From Candidatus Moraniibacteriota bacterium (GTDB lineage Bacteria; Patescibacteriota; Minisyncoccia; Moranbacterales; UBA11712), in the NCBI GenBank assembly GCA_030679895.1, contig JAUXSN010000007.1, positions 1 to 54,593 on the forward strand: DNA of 54,593 nucleotides, in the 5' to 3' direction. Every line of letters begins with the position of its first letter. The first letter of the stretch is position 1. Below, one piece after another: positions 40,284-49,073 of the stretch. Both the position numbers and the translations under genes were made by a program. A model generated the notes under the pieces. It was given only the letters and a program-made list of their open reading frames with translations, was not told the DNA's origin and searched no databases.

Positions 40284-40898
40284 ATGGAACTCAAGGAATA
40301 CTGCGAAATTCTCAAAAAAAATATTTCGGTCGTAATTTACGCGGCTGTCATCACGGTTATAGCGGTTTACGCCTGGTCAGTCAAACAATCGGAAACTTAT
40401 TCGACTTCTCTTCTCCTTAATATTGGCCGGATAGAAACCCAGTCAACGGCTGACTATCGCTTTGATCAGTTTTATCGAATTCAGGCTGACGACAAATTCT
40501 CTGATACCGTTTCGGAGTGGCTGAAGATGCCCGGCGTCGTCCAGGAAATATCCGGCAAAGCCGGCCTCAAATCCGATGGAAAATCTCTGCGCCAGTTAGC
40601 TAAGACTTTTAACGCCGATAAAATGTCTTCGCAAATAATCGAAGTTCGCTTTTCACCCGCGAGTCCGGAAGAGGCGGAAAAAATATCGGGCGCTATAGCC
40701 TCCGTCATTTCCGAAAAAACAAAAGCTCTCAACGCCGACGCGCGCGACCCGAACTGGTTCAAAGCGGATCCTTCAAATTTAATAACCGCCAAAAACGTAC
40801 AAGATTTGCGCATAAACTTATCTGTTGCCGCGCTGGTCGGTTTGGTATTTGGAATATTTTTTGCTTTCGTAAAACATTATATATCAGAGGAAAAATAA
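40284..40898 (+). CDS. Wzz/chain-length-determinant-like membrane protein
   Basis: 204 residues with a transmembrane helix near each end (about 15-33, VVIYAAVITVIAVYAWSV; and about 177-197, LSVAALVGLVFGIFFAFV). Between them lies an external helical region of about 140 residues. This two-helix layout with a short cytoplasmic N-terminus (MELKEYCEILKKN) is that of Wzz/VpsO-like co-polymerases, which set polysaccharide chain length. There is no tyrosine kinase domain, and the external part is shorter than in enteric Wzz proteins. Lies between two glycosyltransferase genes. Confidence 0.8.
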   Translation: MELKEYCEILKKNISVVIYAAVITVIAVYAWSVKQSETYSTSLLLNIGRIETQSTADYRFDQFYRIQADDKFSDTVSEWLKMPGVVQEISGKAGLKSDGKSLRQLAKTFNADKMSSQIIEVRFSPASPEEAEKISGAIASVISEKTKALNADARDPNWFKADPSNLITAKNVQDLRINLSVAALVGLVFGIFFAFVKHYISEEK

Positions 40899-40899
40899 T

Positions 40900-40918
40900 C
40901 CTAAGATACCATCTTAGG
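40900..40918 (+). promoter_or_regulatory. hairpin before the second glycosyltransferase
   Basis: Arms CCTAAGAT (40900-40907) and ATCTTAGG (40911-40918), loop ACC, sit two bases after the Wzz-like stop. The 3' arm carries the only AGG-type ribosome site, 10 nt before ATG 40929. It resembles the hairpin before pheT (3953-3975). Confidence 0.6.
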
Positions 40919-40928
40919 CAACCAATCA

Positions 40929-42092
40929 ATGCGGATCGGAATTGACGCAAGATGCCTTGAGGAGGAAAAAATATCCGGGGTCGGAGAGTACGCCCTGGAA
41001 CTTTTTAAAAATATTCTCGAAATAGACAGGGAAAATGAATACGTATTTTTTTCTAATTCATTCAAGGGGGGGAATAGCCATTCAGCCTTTCTTGAAAAAT
41101 ATCCGAATATCACGCAAAAGAATTTTCATTTTCCCAACAAACTTCTTAATTTATCCCTTTGGTTTTTCGGCTGGCCGCGGCTGGATAAGCTCATCGGAGG
41201 AGCGGACATTTTTTTCGCTCCTAATATCAATTTCATCGCGATCAGCCGCCGCTGCCGACTTGTTCTCACTTTTCACGATCTGTCTTTTGAAAGATATCCG
41301 GAATTATTTCCCCAAAAAGCAAGGCTTTGGCATTTTTTGATCAACCCCCGGAAAATGGTTCGAGAAGCCGGCAAATTAATCGCCGTTTCAGAGTCAACCG
41401 GGAACGATCTGGAAAGTATATATGGCGCCAGGACGAAAAATATTTCGGCCATTTCAAGCGGTTTAAGCGGAAAATACAGCATTATAGACAGAAATAATCC
41501 GGAACTGCTCGCTGTTCAAAAAAAATACAACCTCCCGTATAAGTTTATCCTGACGCTCGGAACAATAGAACCCCGAAAAAACGCGCTTTCTTTGATAATG
41601 GCATACGAAAATATGCGCGATAATTTCCCGGCGCTCAAAAAATATAAATTAGTTGTCGTCGGCTTCATATCAACTTTCAGCAAAAACGTCCGCGAACATA
41701 TCGAAAAATCTAAATACAAAAATGATATTTTGATAACAGGCTACGCGGACAGTAAAGATAAAGTTTATTTATATAACCTGGCTTCACTTTTCGTGTATCC
41801 TTCTTTTTTTGAGGGATTTGGTTTTCCGCCGCTTGAGGCTATGGCCTCCGGAACACCGGTTATCGCTTCTAACACATCTTCTCTTCCGGAAGTGGCTGGA
41901 AAATCAGCCGTCCTGATTGATCCTACCCGTCCCGACGAAATCGCAGAAGCTATGCGGGCTGTCTTATTGGACGAAAAGTTGTATAATTATTTGAGAGATG
42001 AGGGCCTGAAAAGAGCGCGCGTTTTTAGTTGGAAAAAATGCGCGCAAGATTTGTTGGCGCTTTTTCAATCAACCTTCAAGACTAAGTCTTGA
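40929..42092 (+). CDS. GT4-family glycosyltransferase
   Basis: 387 residues, GT-B fold. The N-terminal opening [20 protein letters not shown] carries the Gly-rich acceptor loop. The C-terminal half has [20 protein letters not shown] and the donor site [20 protein letters not shown] with the E-x7-E pair near 295-303, then [20 protein letters not shown]. Close to the mannosyl- and rhamnosyltransferase-like GT4 enzymes in style, but the sugar cannot be assigned. The next gene is a paralogue with the same opening. Its last codons (TFKTKS) are encoded by a palindrome at 42075-42093. Confidence 0.92.
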   Translation: MRIGIDARCLEEEKISGVGEYALELFKNILEIDRENEYVFFSNSFKGGNSHSAFLEKYPNITQKNFHFPNKLLNLSLWFFGWPRLDKLIGGADIFFAPNINFIAISRRCRLVLTFHDLSFERYPELFPQKARLWHFLINPRKMVREAGKLIAVSESTGNDLESIYGARTKNISAISSGLSGKYSIIDRNNPELLAVQKKYNLPYKFILTLGTIEPRKNALSLIMAYENMRDNFPALKKYKLVVVGFISTFSKNVREHIEKSKYKNDILITGYADSKDKVYLYNLASLFVYPSFFEGFGFPPLEAMASGTPVIASNTSSLPEVAGKSAVLIDPTRPDEIAEAMRAVLLDEKLYNYLRDEGLKRARVFSWKKCAQDLLALFQSTFKTKS

Positions 42093-42093
42093 A
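42075..42093. repeat. palindrome forming the glycosyltransferase 3' end
   Basis: Arms TTCAAGACT (42075-42083) and AGTCTTGAA (42085-42093) around one A. It supplies the last codons and the TGA stop of the gene. Its centre ACT-A-AGT equals that of the palindrome at 4218-4254 in pheT. No T-run follows on the plus strand, so it is not a plain terminator. Confidence 0.8.
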
Positions 42094-42113
42094 AAAATAT
42101 TAATCCATAAATT

Positions 42114-43241
42114 ATGCGAATCGGCATCGACGCCCGTTTTTACGGATCTGTGGGAAAAGGACTCGGGCGATATACCCAGAAGCTGATAGAGAATCTGGAA
42201 AAAATTTCCACCCCGTATGGAAATCGGTATTTTATATTCCTTCGAAAGGAAAATTGGGAAGAGTACCAGCCCCAAAACAATAATTTTACCAAAGTTCTGG
42301 CCGACATTCCCTGGTATAGCGTCAGAGAACAGATAATATTCCCTCGGATATTAAAGAGGCTTAATCTTGACCTGGTCCATTTTCCTCATTTTAACGTTCC
42401 CTATTTTTACTCGGGAAAATTCGTAGTGACTATTCATGACCTTATCCTTTTTCATTTTCCGACTCGCCGGGCTTCAACTCTTTCTCCGCTATTTTACCGC
42501 CTGAAGCTGGCCGCCTATAAAATCGTCATTAAAAACGCCGTCAGGAACGCAAGGGCGATTCTGGCGGTATCCGAACACACCAGAAAAGACATTTTGAAGC
42601 ACTTTAAAACAAATCCCGATAAAGTTTTTGTTACCCATGAAGCTGTTGATCTTTTGCCCGCAATTCCGTCTGATCTGCCTCGCCAGGAAGTTCTCAAAAA
42701 ATATGGTATAATGAAACCGTATATCCTTTATGTGGGAAACGCCTATCCCCATAAGAATTTGGATGTGCTGGCTACGGCCTTTCGAGAGGTGATCAGGAAG
42801 CACCCCTTGTTGAGGTTGGTGCTGGTTGGAAAAGAAGATTATTTTTACCGGCGGCTCAAAAAATTCGTCGGGGACGGAAAAATTAAAAATATTATTTTTG
42901 CCGGTTTTGTGGGTGATAATTATCTGCCGATTGTTTATCAGGAAGCCCAAGCCTATATTTTCCCTTCTCTTTATGAAGGTTTCGGCCTGCCGCCCCTCGA
43001 AGCGATGCGCGAGGGCACGCCGGTAATAAGCTCCGAAAGTTCCTGCCTTCCTGATATCCTGGGAGAAGCCGCTTATTATTTCGATCCGAAAGCGGCCGGC
43101 GAAATCGCCGAAGCGATAGAAAAAGCGCTTATTGACAAGGAGTTGAGGGAAAAATTAATTTCAGCCGGCAGAAGGCAAATAAAAAAATATAACTGGGAAA
43201 AGATGGCCAGGGAAACACTGAAAGTTTATGAAACTGCGTAA
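42114..43241 (+). CDS. GT4-family glycosyltransferase
   Basis: 375 residues, GT-B fold and paralogue of the preceding gene: the opening RIGIDARFYGSVGKGLGRYT and the donor site LYEGFGLPPLEAMREGTPVI correspond segment by segment. HDLILFHFP and ILAVSEHTRKDILKHF are also typical of this GT4 subgroup. E-x7-E pair near 289-297. It lies 21 nt after its paralogue and 7 nt before the DUF4012 gene, so it is translated from the same mRNA. Donor unknown. Confidence 0.92.
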   Translation: MRIGIDARFYGSVGKGLGRYTQKLIENLEKISTPYGNRYFIFLRKENWEEYQPQNNNFTKVLADIPWYSVREQIIFPRILKRLNLDLVHFPHFNVPYFYSGKFVVTIHDLILFHFPTRRASTLSPLFYRLKLAAYKIVIKNAVRNARAILAVSEHTRKDILKHFKTNPDKVFVTHEAVDLLPAIPSDLPRQEVLKKYGIMKPYILYVGNAYPHKNLDVLATAFREVIRKHPLLRLVLVGKEDYFYRRLKKFVGDGKIKNIIFAGFVGDNYLPIVYQEAQAYIFPSLYEGFGLPPLEAMREGTPVISSESSCLPDILGEAAYYFDPKAAGEIAEAIEKALIDKELREKLISAGRRQIKKYNWEKMARETLKVYETA

Positions 43242-43248
43242 ATAAGAT

Positions 43249-45750
43249 ATGTCAAAACGAAAACAAATCCTAAAACAAATGTTTGACGTGCGGCCGACCC
43301 ATTCGGATGGCTCTTTGGATTTGGAAAAAATACAGCGACTGAAAAAAACTGTCTTTATTTCGGAAAAAATAGTTGCGCAGAAGCCGAAAACATACAAGAA
43401 ATTTTCCGATATAAAGCGGACAACCGAAATATTTTATGAAGAAATATTCGAAGAAGCGCCTGCCCGCGAAAATGACGCGGCAGAAGCCGATTTTGTCCGC
43501 CGACCCAACATAATCCAGCTTGGCCAAATGATGTCTGATGATTTGCTGTCAGTTTCAAAAGTCTCTTCTCCGCCAGTTTTCACTGATTATAAAAATGCTG
43601 CAACAATCGACTCCGACATTGAAAATTCCACGGACGATTTACTTAAAAAATTAAAAGCTGAAAAAAAGAAGATTCGGCACAAAAAAGAAAAGGAGGGATT
43701 GGAAAAATTTGATAAAAATACCGAGCTTAGTTTTTCAAAATTATTTTTTTCAAATTATTTAACAAAAGAAAAACTTAATTACGGATTTTGCTTTGTGTCC
43801 GTTCTGCTCATTTTTTCCCTATTGATTCCCGGCTTTTCTCTGCTGCGGAAGGGGCTGGATGCAAAATCAACTGTTATTGCCCAAAGCCAGGAAGCTCTCG
43901 GCCAATTTGCCCGGGCCAAGGAGAATATATCCAGCGGCCAACTCGATAAGGCGGCCGTTAATTTTGAAGAATCCTACGAATTATTAAATAGCGCCCACCA
44001 GGATATTTCTGAAATTGGCGGAAAATTCAGCGAGATTCTGCGATTTATTCCCGGAATATCCAAAGTGGCCAGCGCGAATTATCTTATGGCAGCCGGAGAA
44101 AACCTCGCCCTCTCCGGAAAATACCTCGCGACATCCGCCAAATCCATAAACCAGATTGAAAATCCGCTGAAAGAAAATAACATTTCAAACCAGCCGCCTT
44201 TGACGGATATTTTCATCGGCCTTCGCGACGGAATAGAAAGCGCCAATAAGGAACTATGCCTTGCTCAAGAAAGCTTAAGCAAGGTTGACCTTGACGATTT
44301 GCCCGAAGAAATAAAGCCTGAATTTATCGATCTTAAGAATAAATTGCCTATTGTCACCTCGAATCTCCAAAATTTTTTGGATTATTCCCGGATTTTTCTG
44401 GATGTATTGGGATATAACGGTCCCCGAAAATTTCTATTCTTATTCCAAAACAACCAGGAAATGCGGGCTACCGGCGGATTTATCGGAAGCTATGGCATTC
44501 TTGATATAACAAACGGCCGGATTAAAAACCTTTTCGTGGATGATATTTATAATCCTGACGGCCAGCTTCAGTCCCGGATCATCCCTCCCGAACCGATCCA
44601 AAAAATGAGCGCTGTCTGGACCATGCACGACGCGAATTGGTTTCCCGATTTTCCGGCTTCGGCGGAAAAAGTCGCTTCTTTTTATGAAAAAACCGGCGGT
44701 CCGACAGTGGACGGAATTATCTCGATAACCCCCAATCTGCTTCAAGATCTTCTCGAAATCACGGGACCTATTGAAATGCCGGAATACGACACAACCGTGG
44801 ACAAATCCAATTTTGTCGAAAAGACCCAAAATGAAGTAGAGGTCGAATATGATAAGGAGCTGAACAAACCCAAAAAATTCATTGCGGACCTCACTCCCAA
44901 AATTCTGGACAAGGTGTTCAGCTCAAGAGACTTGGGCCAGATGGTCAGAATACTTGAAGCGCTCAACAGCTCCCTCAAGGAAAAACACCTGCTCTTATAT
45001 TCAAAAAATTATAACATTCAAAAGCTTATCTCCGGACAAGGCTGGTCGGGGGAAATTCTTAACACCGGCAAAGACTATCTGTCCGTCATCAATACTAACA
45101 TTAACGGCTACAAAACCGACGGCGTGATTGATGAAACCATCAAGCATTCAAGTGAAATCCAGAAAGACGGAAGCATTATTGACACAATGAGCGTAACGCG
45201 CAAGCATAACGGAGGCAACAAAGAACAGGATTGGTGGAATAGAGTGAATTCCGATTATATGAGGGTCTACGTTCCCGAAGGCTCCAGTCTTCTTGAGGCC
45301 AGCGGCCAAACTCGGGAATTCGTTTCGCCGCCGCTTGATTATCGGTCTCTCGGATTTAAAAAAGACCCTCAACTGCAAGCCGAAGAAGATTCGACCGAAG
45401 TGGATGAAAAAACAGGCACCCGTATTTACACGGAAAACCACAAAACCGTTTTTGCCAACTGGACTTATGTCAGTCCCGGCGAGACAATGGTACTGGAATA
45501 TAAATACCGCTTGCCTTTCAAACTTAGCTTCGATGATCTTCACCACCCGGCTGATTCTTTCTCTGTCTTATACCAAAAACAATCCGGAAGCCAGGGGAGC
45601 AAGCTTATGGCCGAAGTCAAGATGCCGGAAAATTACAAAACTATCTGGCATTGGCCGGATGATGCCAAAAATAATTCGGGCAGCCTGAAGATGGAAACCA
45701 TTCTTAATAAGGATAAATTTATCGGTTTGACACTGGAAAAGAATCAATGA
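43249..45750 (+). CDS. DUF4012 large membrane-anchored protein
   Basis: 833 residues. A cytoplasmic N-terminal part of about 175 residues, charged and low in complexity, precedes one transmembrane helix (about 178-199, CFVSVLLIFSLLIPGFSLL). The external part begins with a helical segment rich in Lys/Glu/Ser (about 205-370) and continues into the DUF4012 domain (FLFLFQNNQEMRATGGFIGS near 395, IKNLFVDDIYNPDG, DANWFPDFPASAEKVASFYE, TVDGIISITPNLLQDLLEIT). DUF4012 proteins are common in CPR and Actinobacteria next to polysaccharide genes and are thought to act at the cell surface; their biochemical role is not known. The stop overlaps the murJ start (ATGA). Confidence 0.88.
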   Translation: MSKRKQILKQMFDVRPTHSDGSLDLEKIQRLKKTVFISEKIVAQKPKTYKKFSDIKRTTEIFYEEIFEEAPARENDAAEADFVRRPNIIQLGQMMSDDLLSVSKVSSPPVFTDYKNAATIDSDIENSTDDLLKKLKAEKKKIRHKKEKEGLEKFDKNTELSFSKLFFSNYLTKEKLNYGFCFVSVLLIFSLLIPGFSLLRKGLDAKSTVIAQSQEALGQFARAKENISSGQLDKAAVNFEESYELLNSAHQDISEIGGKFSEILRFIPGISKVASANYLMAAGENLALSGKYLATSAKSINQIENPLKENNISNQPPLTDIFIGLRDGIESANKELCLAQESLSKVDLDDLPEEIKPEFIDLKNKLPIVTSNLQNFLDYSRIFLDVLGYNGPRKFLFLFQNNQEMRATGGFIGSYGILDITNGRIKNLFVDDIYNPDGQLQSRIIPPEPIQKMSAVWTMHDANWFPDFPASAEKVASFYEKTGGPTVDGIISITPNLLQDLLEITGPIEMPEYDTTVDKSNFVEKTQNEVEVEYDKELNKPKKFIADLTPKILDKVFSSRDLGQMVRILEALNSSLKEKHLLLYSKNYNIQKLISGQGWSGEILNTGKDYLSVINTNINGYKTDGVIDETIKHSSEIQKDGSIIDTMSVTRKHNGGNKEQDWWNRVNSDYMRVYVPEGSSLLEASGQTREFVSPPLDYRSLGFKKDPQLQAEEDSTEVDEKTGTRIYTENHKTVFANWTYVSPGETMVLEYKYRLPFKLSFDDLHHPADSFSVLYQKQSGSQGSKLMAEVKMPENYKTIWHWPDDAKNNSGSLKMETILNKDKFIGLTLEKNQ

Positions 45751-47381
45751 TCAAAAAATTAAGCGAAAAAATAATCAGTTTCAGGCCATCTTCGTCTATA
45801 TCCTCCGCCGCCCTTGTGATCTCCGTGGCGGGGATTTTGAGCCGGGTCTTGGGACTTTTGCGCGACCGTATTTTGGCCTCTCAATTCGGAGCGGGGGATA
45901 CGCTTGATGTTTATTACGCCGCTTTTCGAGTGCCTGATCTCTTGTATAATCTTCTTATTCTTGGAGCTTTGAGCGCCGCTTTCATTCCTGTTTTCACCGG
46001 ACTTATCGCCCGCGAAGAAAAAAAAGAAGCCTGGAAATTAGCCGACGGCCTTCTTAACGCGGCTCTTTTGGCCTTAATGCTTATCAGCGGCTTGATGGTG
46101 ATATTCACTCCGTGGATCATGAAAATTGTCACTCCCGGTTTTTCAGGAGAAAAGATGGCCCAAGTTGTCACCCTGACGCGCATAATGTTTTTGAGCCCCA
46201 TTTTTCTCGGCATAAGCGGTATTTTCGGCGGCATCCTGAATTCATTCAAAAGATTTTTGATTTATTCGCTGGCTCCGATAATGTACAACCTGGGAATCAT
46301 TATCGGAGCCGTTTTTTTCGTGCCCCGTCTAGGAATCATCGGTTTGGCCTGGGGAGTAGTCATGGGGGCCTTGTTGCATATGCTGATTCAATATCCGGCC
46401 GTCAAGATCAGCGGTTTTCGATATCGTTTCATCCTTGATTTCAAAAATCATCATCTTCAAAAAGTCCTTAAACTAATGGTTCCAAGGACTTTGGGACTGG
46501 CCGTAACCCAAGTGAATTTGCTGGTTGTAACCGTGATCGCTTCGACTCTCGCCGCGGGGAGCCTCTCTATTTTCAATTTTGCCAATAATCTGCAAAGCTT
46601 TCCCTTGGGAATTTTTGCCATTCCTTTTGCCTTGGCCGTATTTCCGACTCTCTCTCATTTTTCCGCCAAAGACGACCGGGAAAATTTTATCGCCAGCTTC
46701 TCCCAAACTTTTCGCCAAATTCTCTTTTTCGTCATTCCGGCGAGCGTTCTGATTCTTGTTCTCCGGGCTCAAATCGTGCGAGTGGTTCTGGGATCCGGAA
46801 AATTCGATTGGGAAGACACTATTCTCACCTTCCAGTCTTTGGGAATTTTTGCCGTGAGTCTTTTCGCCCAAAGCCTCGTCCCGCTTTTGGCCCGCTCTTT
46901 TTATGCCCTTCATAACACAAAGATCCCGTTTTATACGGGACTCGTAAGCGAGGCGGTCAATCTTGTTTCCGCTATTGTCTTATCCCGATTTTTCGGAATA
47001 TTGGGACTTGTCTGGGCCTTTTCTCTCGCAAGCGCCGTCAATATGTTTCTTCTTTTGCTTGTCCTGCGGGTGAAACTGAAAAGCCTTGATGATAGTAAAA
47101 TAATTTCAACAACCCTTCGAATATCCATTTCCGCTCTCGCGGCCGGCTTCACGGCTCAAATGACAAAATACGTGATCCAGCCCTATATTAATCTGGACAC
47201 TTTTATGGGCGTTTTCTCGCAATTGGCCTTTTGCGGACTGTCCGGAATTTCAATTTATCTTCTTTTCACCCGTCTCTTCAAATTGGAAGAATTTTATTCG
47301 ATCAAGAATCTTTTTTCATCCAAACTATTCCGCTTCCGGCAAACCATCCCGGAAGACCCAACGGAAGCGAGTGGGATTTAG
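45747..47381 (+). CDS. murJ: MurJ/MviN-type lipid II flippase
   Basis: Moves the lipid-linked peptidoglycan precursor (or, in this operon, perhaps a polysaccharide unit) across the membrane. 544 residues with about 13-14 helices. The N-terminal signature ILSRVLGLLRDRILASQFGA and the following DTLDVYYAAFRVPDLLYNLL are diagnostic; GALSAAFIPVF and LMVPRTLGLAVTQVNLLVVT are also seen. It overlaps the DUF4012 gene by 4 nt (translational coupling). No wzx-type flippase is visible elsewhere in the operon, so a dual use is possible but unproven. The last codons (EASGI) run into the dispersed palindrome at 47373. Confidence 0.94.
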   Translation: MIKKLSEKIISFRPSSSISSAALVISVAGILSRVLGLLRDRILASQFGAGDTLDVYYAAFRVPDLLYNLLILGALSAAFIPVFTGLIAREEKKEAWKLADGLLNAALLALMLISGLMVIFTPWIMKIVTPGFSGEKMAQVVTLTRIMFLSPIFLGISGIFGGILNSFKRFLIYSLAPIMYNLGIIIGAVFFVPRLGIIGLAWGVVMGALLHMLIQYPAVKISGFRYRFILDFKNHHLQKVLKLMVPRTLGLAVTQVNLLVVTVIASTLAAGSLSIFNFANNLQSFPLGIFAIPFALAVFPTLSHFSAKDDRENFIASFSQTFRQILFFVIPASVLILVLRAQIVRVVLGSGKFDWEDTILTFQSLGIFAVSLFAQSLVPLLARSFYALHNTKIPFYTGLVSEAVNLVSAIVLSRFFGILGLVWAFSLASAVNMFLLLLVLRVKLKSLDDSKIISTTLRISISALAAGFTAQMTKYVIQPYINLDTFMGVFSQLAFCGLSGISIYLLFTRLFKLEEFYSIKNLFSSKLFRFRQTIPEDPTEASGI

Positions 47382-47406
47382 AACACTCCAACATTCAATG
47401 TTAGGT
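47373..47406. repeat. dispersed palindromic element at the murJ 3' end
   Basis: GGGATTTAGAACACTCC followed by AACATTCAATGTTAGGT is nearly identical to the element behind glyA (13711-13745): the 18-mer CACTCCAACATTCAATGT is identical in both. The 3' side differs by a short deletion (GTTAGGT against GTTGGGGT). It lies between the murJ stop and the protease gene start. Confidence 0.85.
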
Positions 47407-47412
47407 AAAAAA

Positions 47413-48525
47413 ATGGGAATTGAAAACCATCCAGAAATAAAAAACGGTTCCGACCCCGAGAAAAATTCCGCGACGAAAAGAAATTCCTTCAAGCAATTCG
47501 CAGGACTGGCTTTAGCGGCCGGTATTTTGACCTTGGGAACAAGCGACTCCGCACTAGCCAAAAAGAGAAGCGAACCTCAAAGGACTGAGACATTTATTTC
47601 TCAAGTTTTAACGAACACTCCGGATCGACAAAAAGAATATCGTCAAAAAATCGACTTTCTGGAAAATTTCTTTTCTAAAAAAATTTTTGAATATTTAGCT
47701 ATCGCTGAAACGCAGTCGCACGAAGCGAAAGGAAAAATCAAAGCGCACCCGCAGCTGAAAGGATTTGAGCAGCTTGGCATCGATCCAAAATTCATGCTGA
47801 AAGTTTTCAGCGAAAAAGACGGTTGTTTTCCAGCTGGGATGATAGACGGTAATGTTGCCGAGCTAAGATACATAAACAAGACTCATGAATCATTTAGCCA
47901 GTACGGAATGGCCGGCAGATTCGCATCCTCAGCCATCGAAAGCCGGCATAAAGACAATATATTATTCTATCGGTCTCCTTATGATCCTCGCAGTCCCGAG
48001 AAAGGGGATCCGGGTGATGCGTTTCAGATTCGGATAATTACCGCTTTCGCGAGCCATGAGGCCGGTCATATGGCGGCGGGTGATTTCAGTAATTCCATGA
48101 CGCCGGAACAGAGGGTCGATTTTTTCTACGAGGTTGCCCATATGTACCACGATTCAAATATACGCGAGACTATCGCCAGCAAAGATTATGTCGATCAAAT
48201 AAATGCCAGGGACGAAAAATCCCAAAACTATCTCGTCGTTTCGGAATACTGGGCAATTTTATGTGAAAGTTATTTAAATAGGCCCGAAGAATTTTTCGCG
48301 ATTGCCTCGAAACAAGAGAATGAATTAGTCCAAAAGTGGCTTCTCAAGGAAAAAGGGAAAGATTTTGATCCCAAAGCGGCACGGGATAAAAGATATTATC
48401 TGACCGAGCAAATGGTGGCCGCTCAAATCGCCAAAGCTAAACAAAGAATGGGAGAAAAAACAAGGCTGACTGCGCCCAAAAAGCATCTTCAAGGAAAAAA
48501 ACCGGCGTTTCCCCGACGGAGATGA
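47413..48525 (+). CDS. exported zinc-metalloprotease candidate (HEAGH motif)
   Basis: 370 residues from ATG 47413, chosen because the earlier in-frame codons fall in murJ or the palindrome. A signal-peptide-like segment (about 30-50, FKQFAGLALAAGILTLGTS) ends in DSALAKK, a plausible signal peptidase site. The mature part has SHEAGHMAAGDF with H215-E216-x-x-H219, the zincin catalytic motif, and downstream VSEYWAILCESYLNRPEEFF, where E278 could be the third zinc ligand of gluzincin type, as in proteins ending with an FAE-x-FA-x-Y-like helix. No known family was recognised with certainty. Its N-terminal 29 residues are unusually polar for a signal peptide, so membrane retention is possible. Ends before a strong terminator. 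Confidence 0.68.
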   Translation: MGIENHPEIKNGSDPEKNSATKRNSFKQFAGLALAAGILTLGTSDSALAKKRSEPQRTETFISQVLTNTPDRQKEYRQKIDFLENFFSKKIFEYLAIAETQSHEAKGKIKAHPQLKGFEQLGIDPKFMLKVFSEKDGCFPAGMIDGNVAELRYINKTHESFSQYGMAGRFASSAIESRHKDNILFYRSPYDPRSPEKGDPGDAFQIRIITAFASHEAGHMAAGDFSNSMTPEQRVDFFYEVAHMYHDSNIRETIASKDYVDQINARDEKSQNYLVVSEYWAILCESYLNRPEEFFAIASKQENELVQKWLLKEKGKDFDPKAARDKRYYLTEQMVAAQIAKAKQRMGEKTRLTAPKKHLQGKKPAFPRRR

Positions 48526-48555
48526 AGGGCTTTCATGAAATGATAAGGTACGCAA

Positions 48556-48580
48556 CTCAAGGTTTTCCTTGAGCTTTTTT
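48556..48580 (+). terminator. intrinsic terminator after the protease gene
   Basis: Perfect stem CTCAAGG (48556-48562) and CCTTGAG (48567-48573), loop TTTT, then C and six T (48575-48580). Confidence 0.9.
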
Positions 48581-48631
48581 ATTTGAAAAAAAGCCCGGAT
48601 GGGAGTAGGATAAAGGTAGAAATATCACCCA

Positions 48632-49030
48632 ATGGACACATATATTTGGTATCAAAAGCTCCTGAAGCCCTCCTGGGCGCCGCCGAGCTGGCTTTTCGGG
48701 CCAGTGTGGGCGGTTTTATACGCGATTATCGCCGTTTCGTTCGGCGCGGCCGGCTATATGTTTTGGAAAGGCCGGATATCTTTTTTTGTTCTTTTGCCGT
48801 TTATCTTGAATCTGATTTTCAATCTCGCCTTCACTCCCATCCAATTTCGGCTCCAGAACAATCTCCTCGCCGCGGTTGATATTCTGCTCGTCCTCGGAAC
48901 GCTCGTCTGGGCGATGGTGGCAATATATCCCCATGCAAAATGGATTGCGCTGGCGAACATCCCGTATCTCTTGTGGGTGCTGTTTGCAACAATTTTGCAG
49001 CTAACAATTACATATTTGAATTGGAAATAG
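48632..49030 (+). CDS. tspO: TspO/MBR-family tryptophan-rich sensory protein
   Basis: 132 residues with five membrane helices, slightly below the usual 150-160. The signature KPSWAPPSWLFGPVWAVLYA lies at the N-terminus, and FNLAFTPIQFRLQNNLLAAV in the third helix region corresponds to the usual NLAWTPIFF. Tryptophans cluster at the membrane face. TspO proteins bind porphyrins or cholesterol-like ligands and affect stress responses; the trimmed N-terminus suggests a minimal version. The gene follows a terminator, but no clear promoter was found before it. Confidence 0.9.
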   Translation: MDTYIWYQKLLKPSWAPPSWLFGPVWAVLYAIIAVSFGAAGYMFWKGRISFFVLLPFILNLIFNLAFTPIQFRLQNNLLAAVDILLVLGTLVWAMVAIYPHAKWIALANIPYLLWVLFATILQLTITYLNWK

Positions 49031-49073
49031 GGGATTCATGAAATTACGTATTTAATTACTTACATATAAACAA

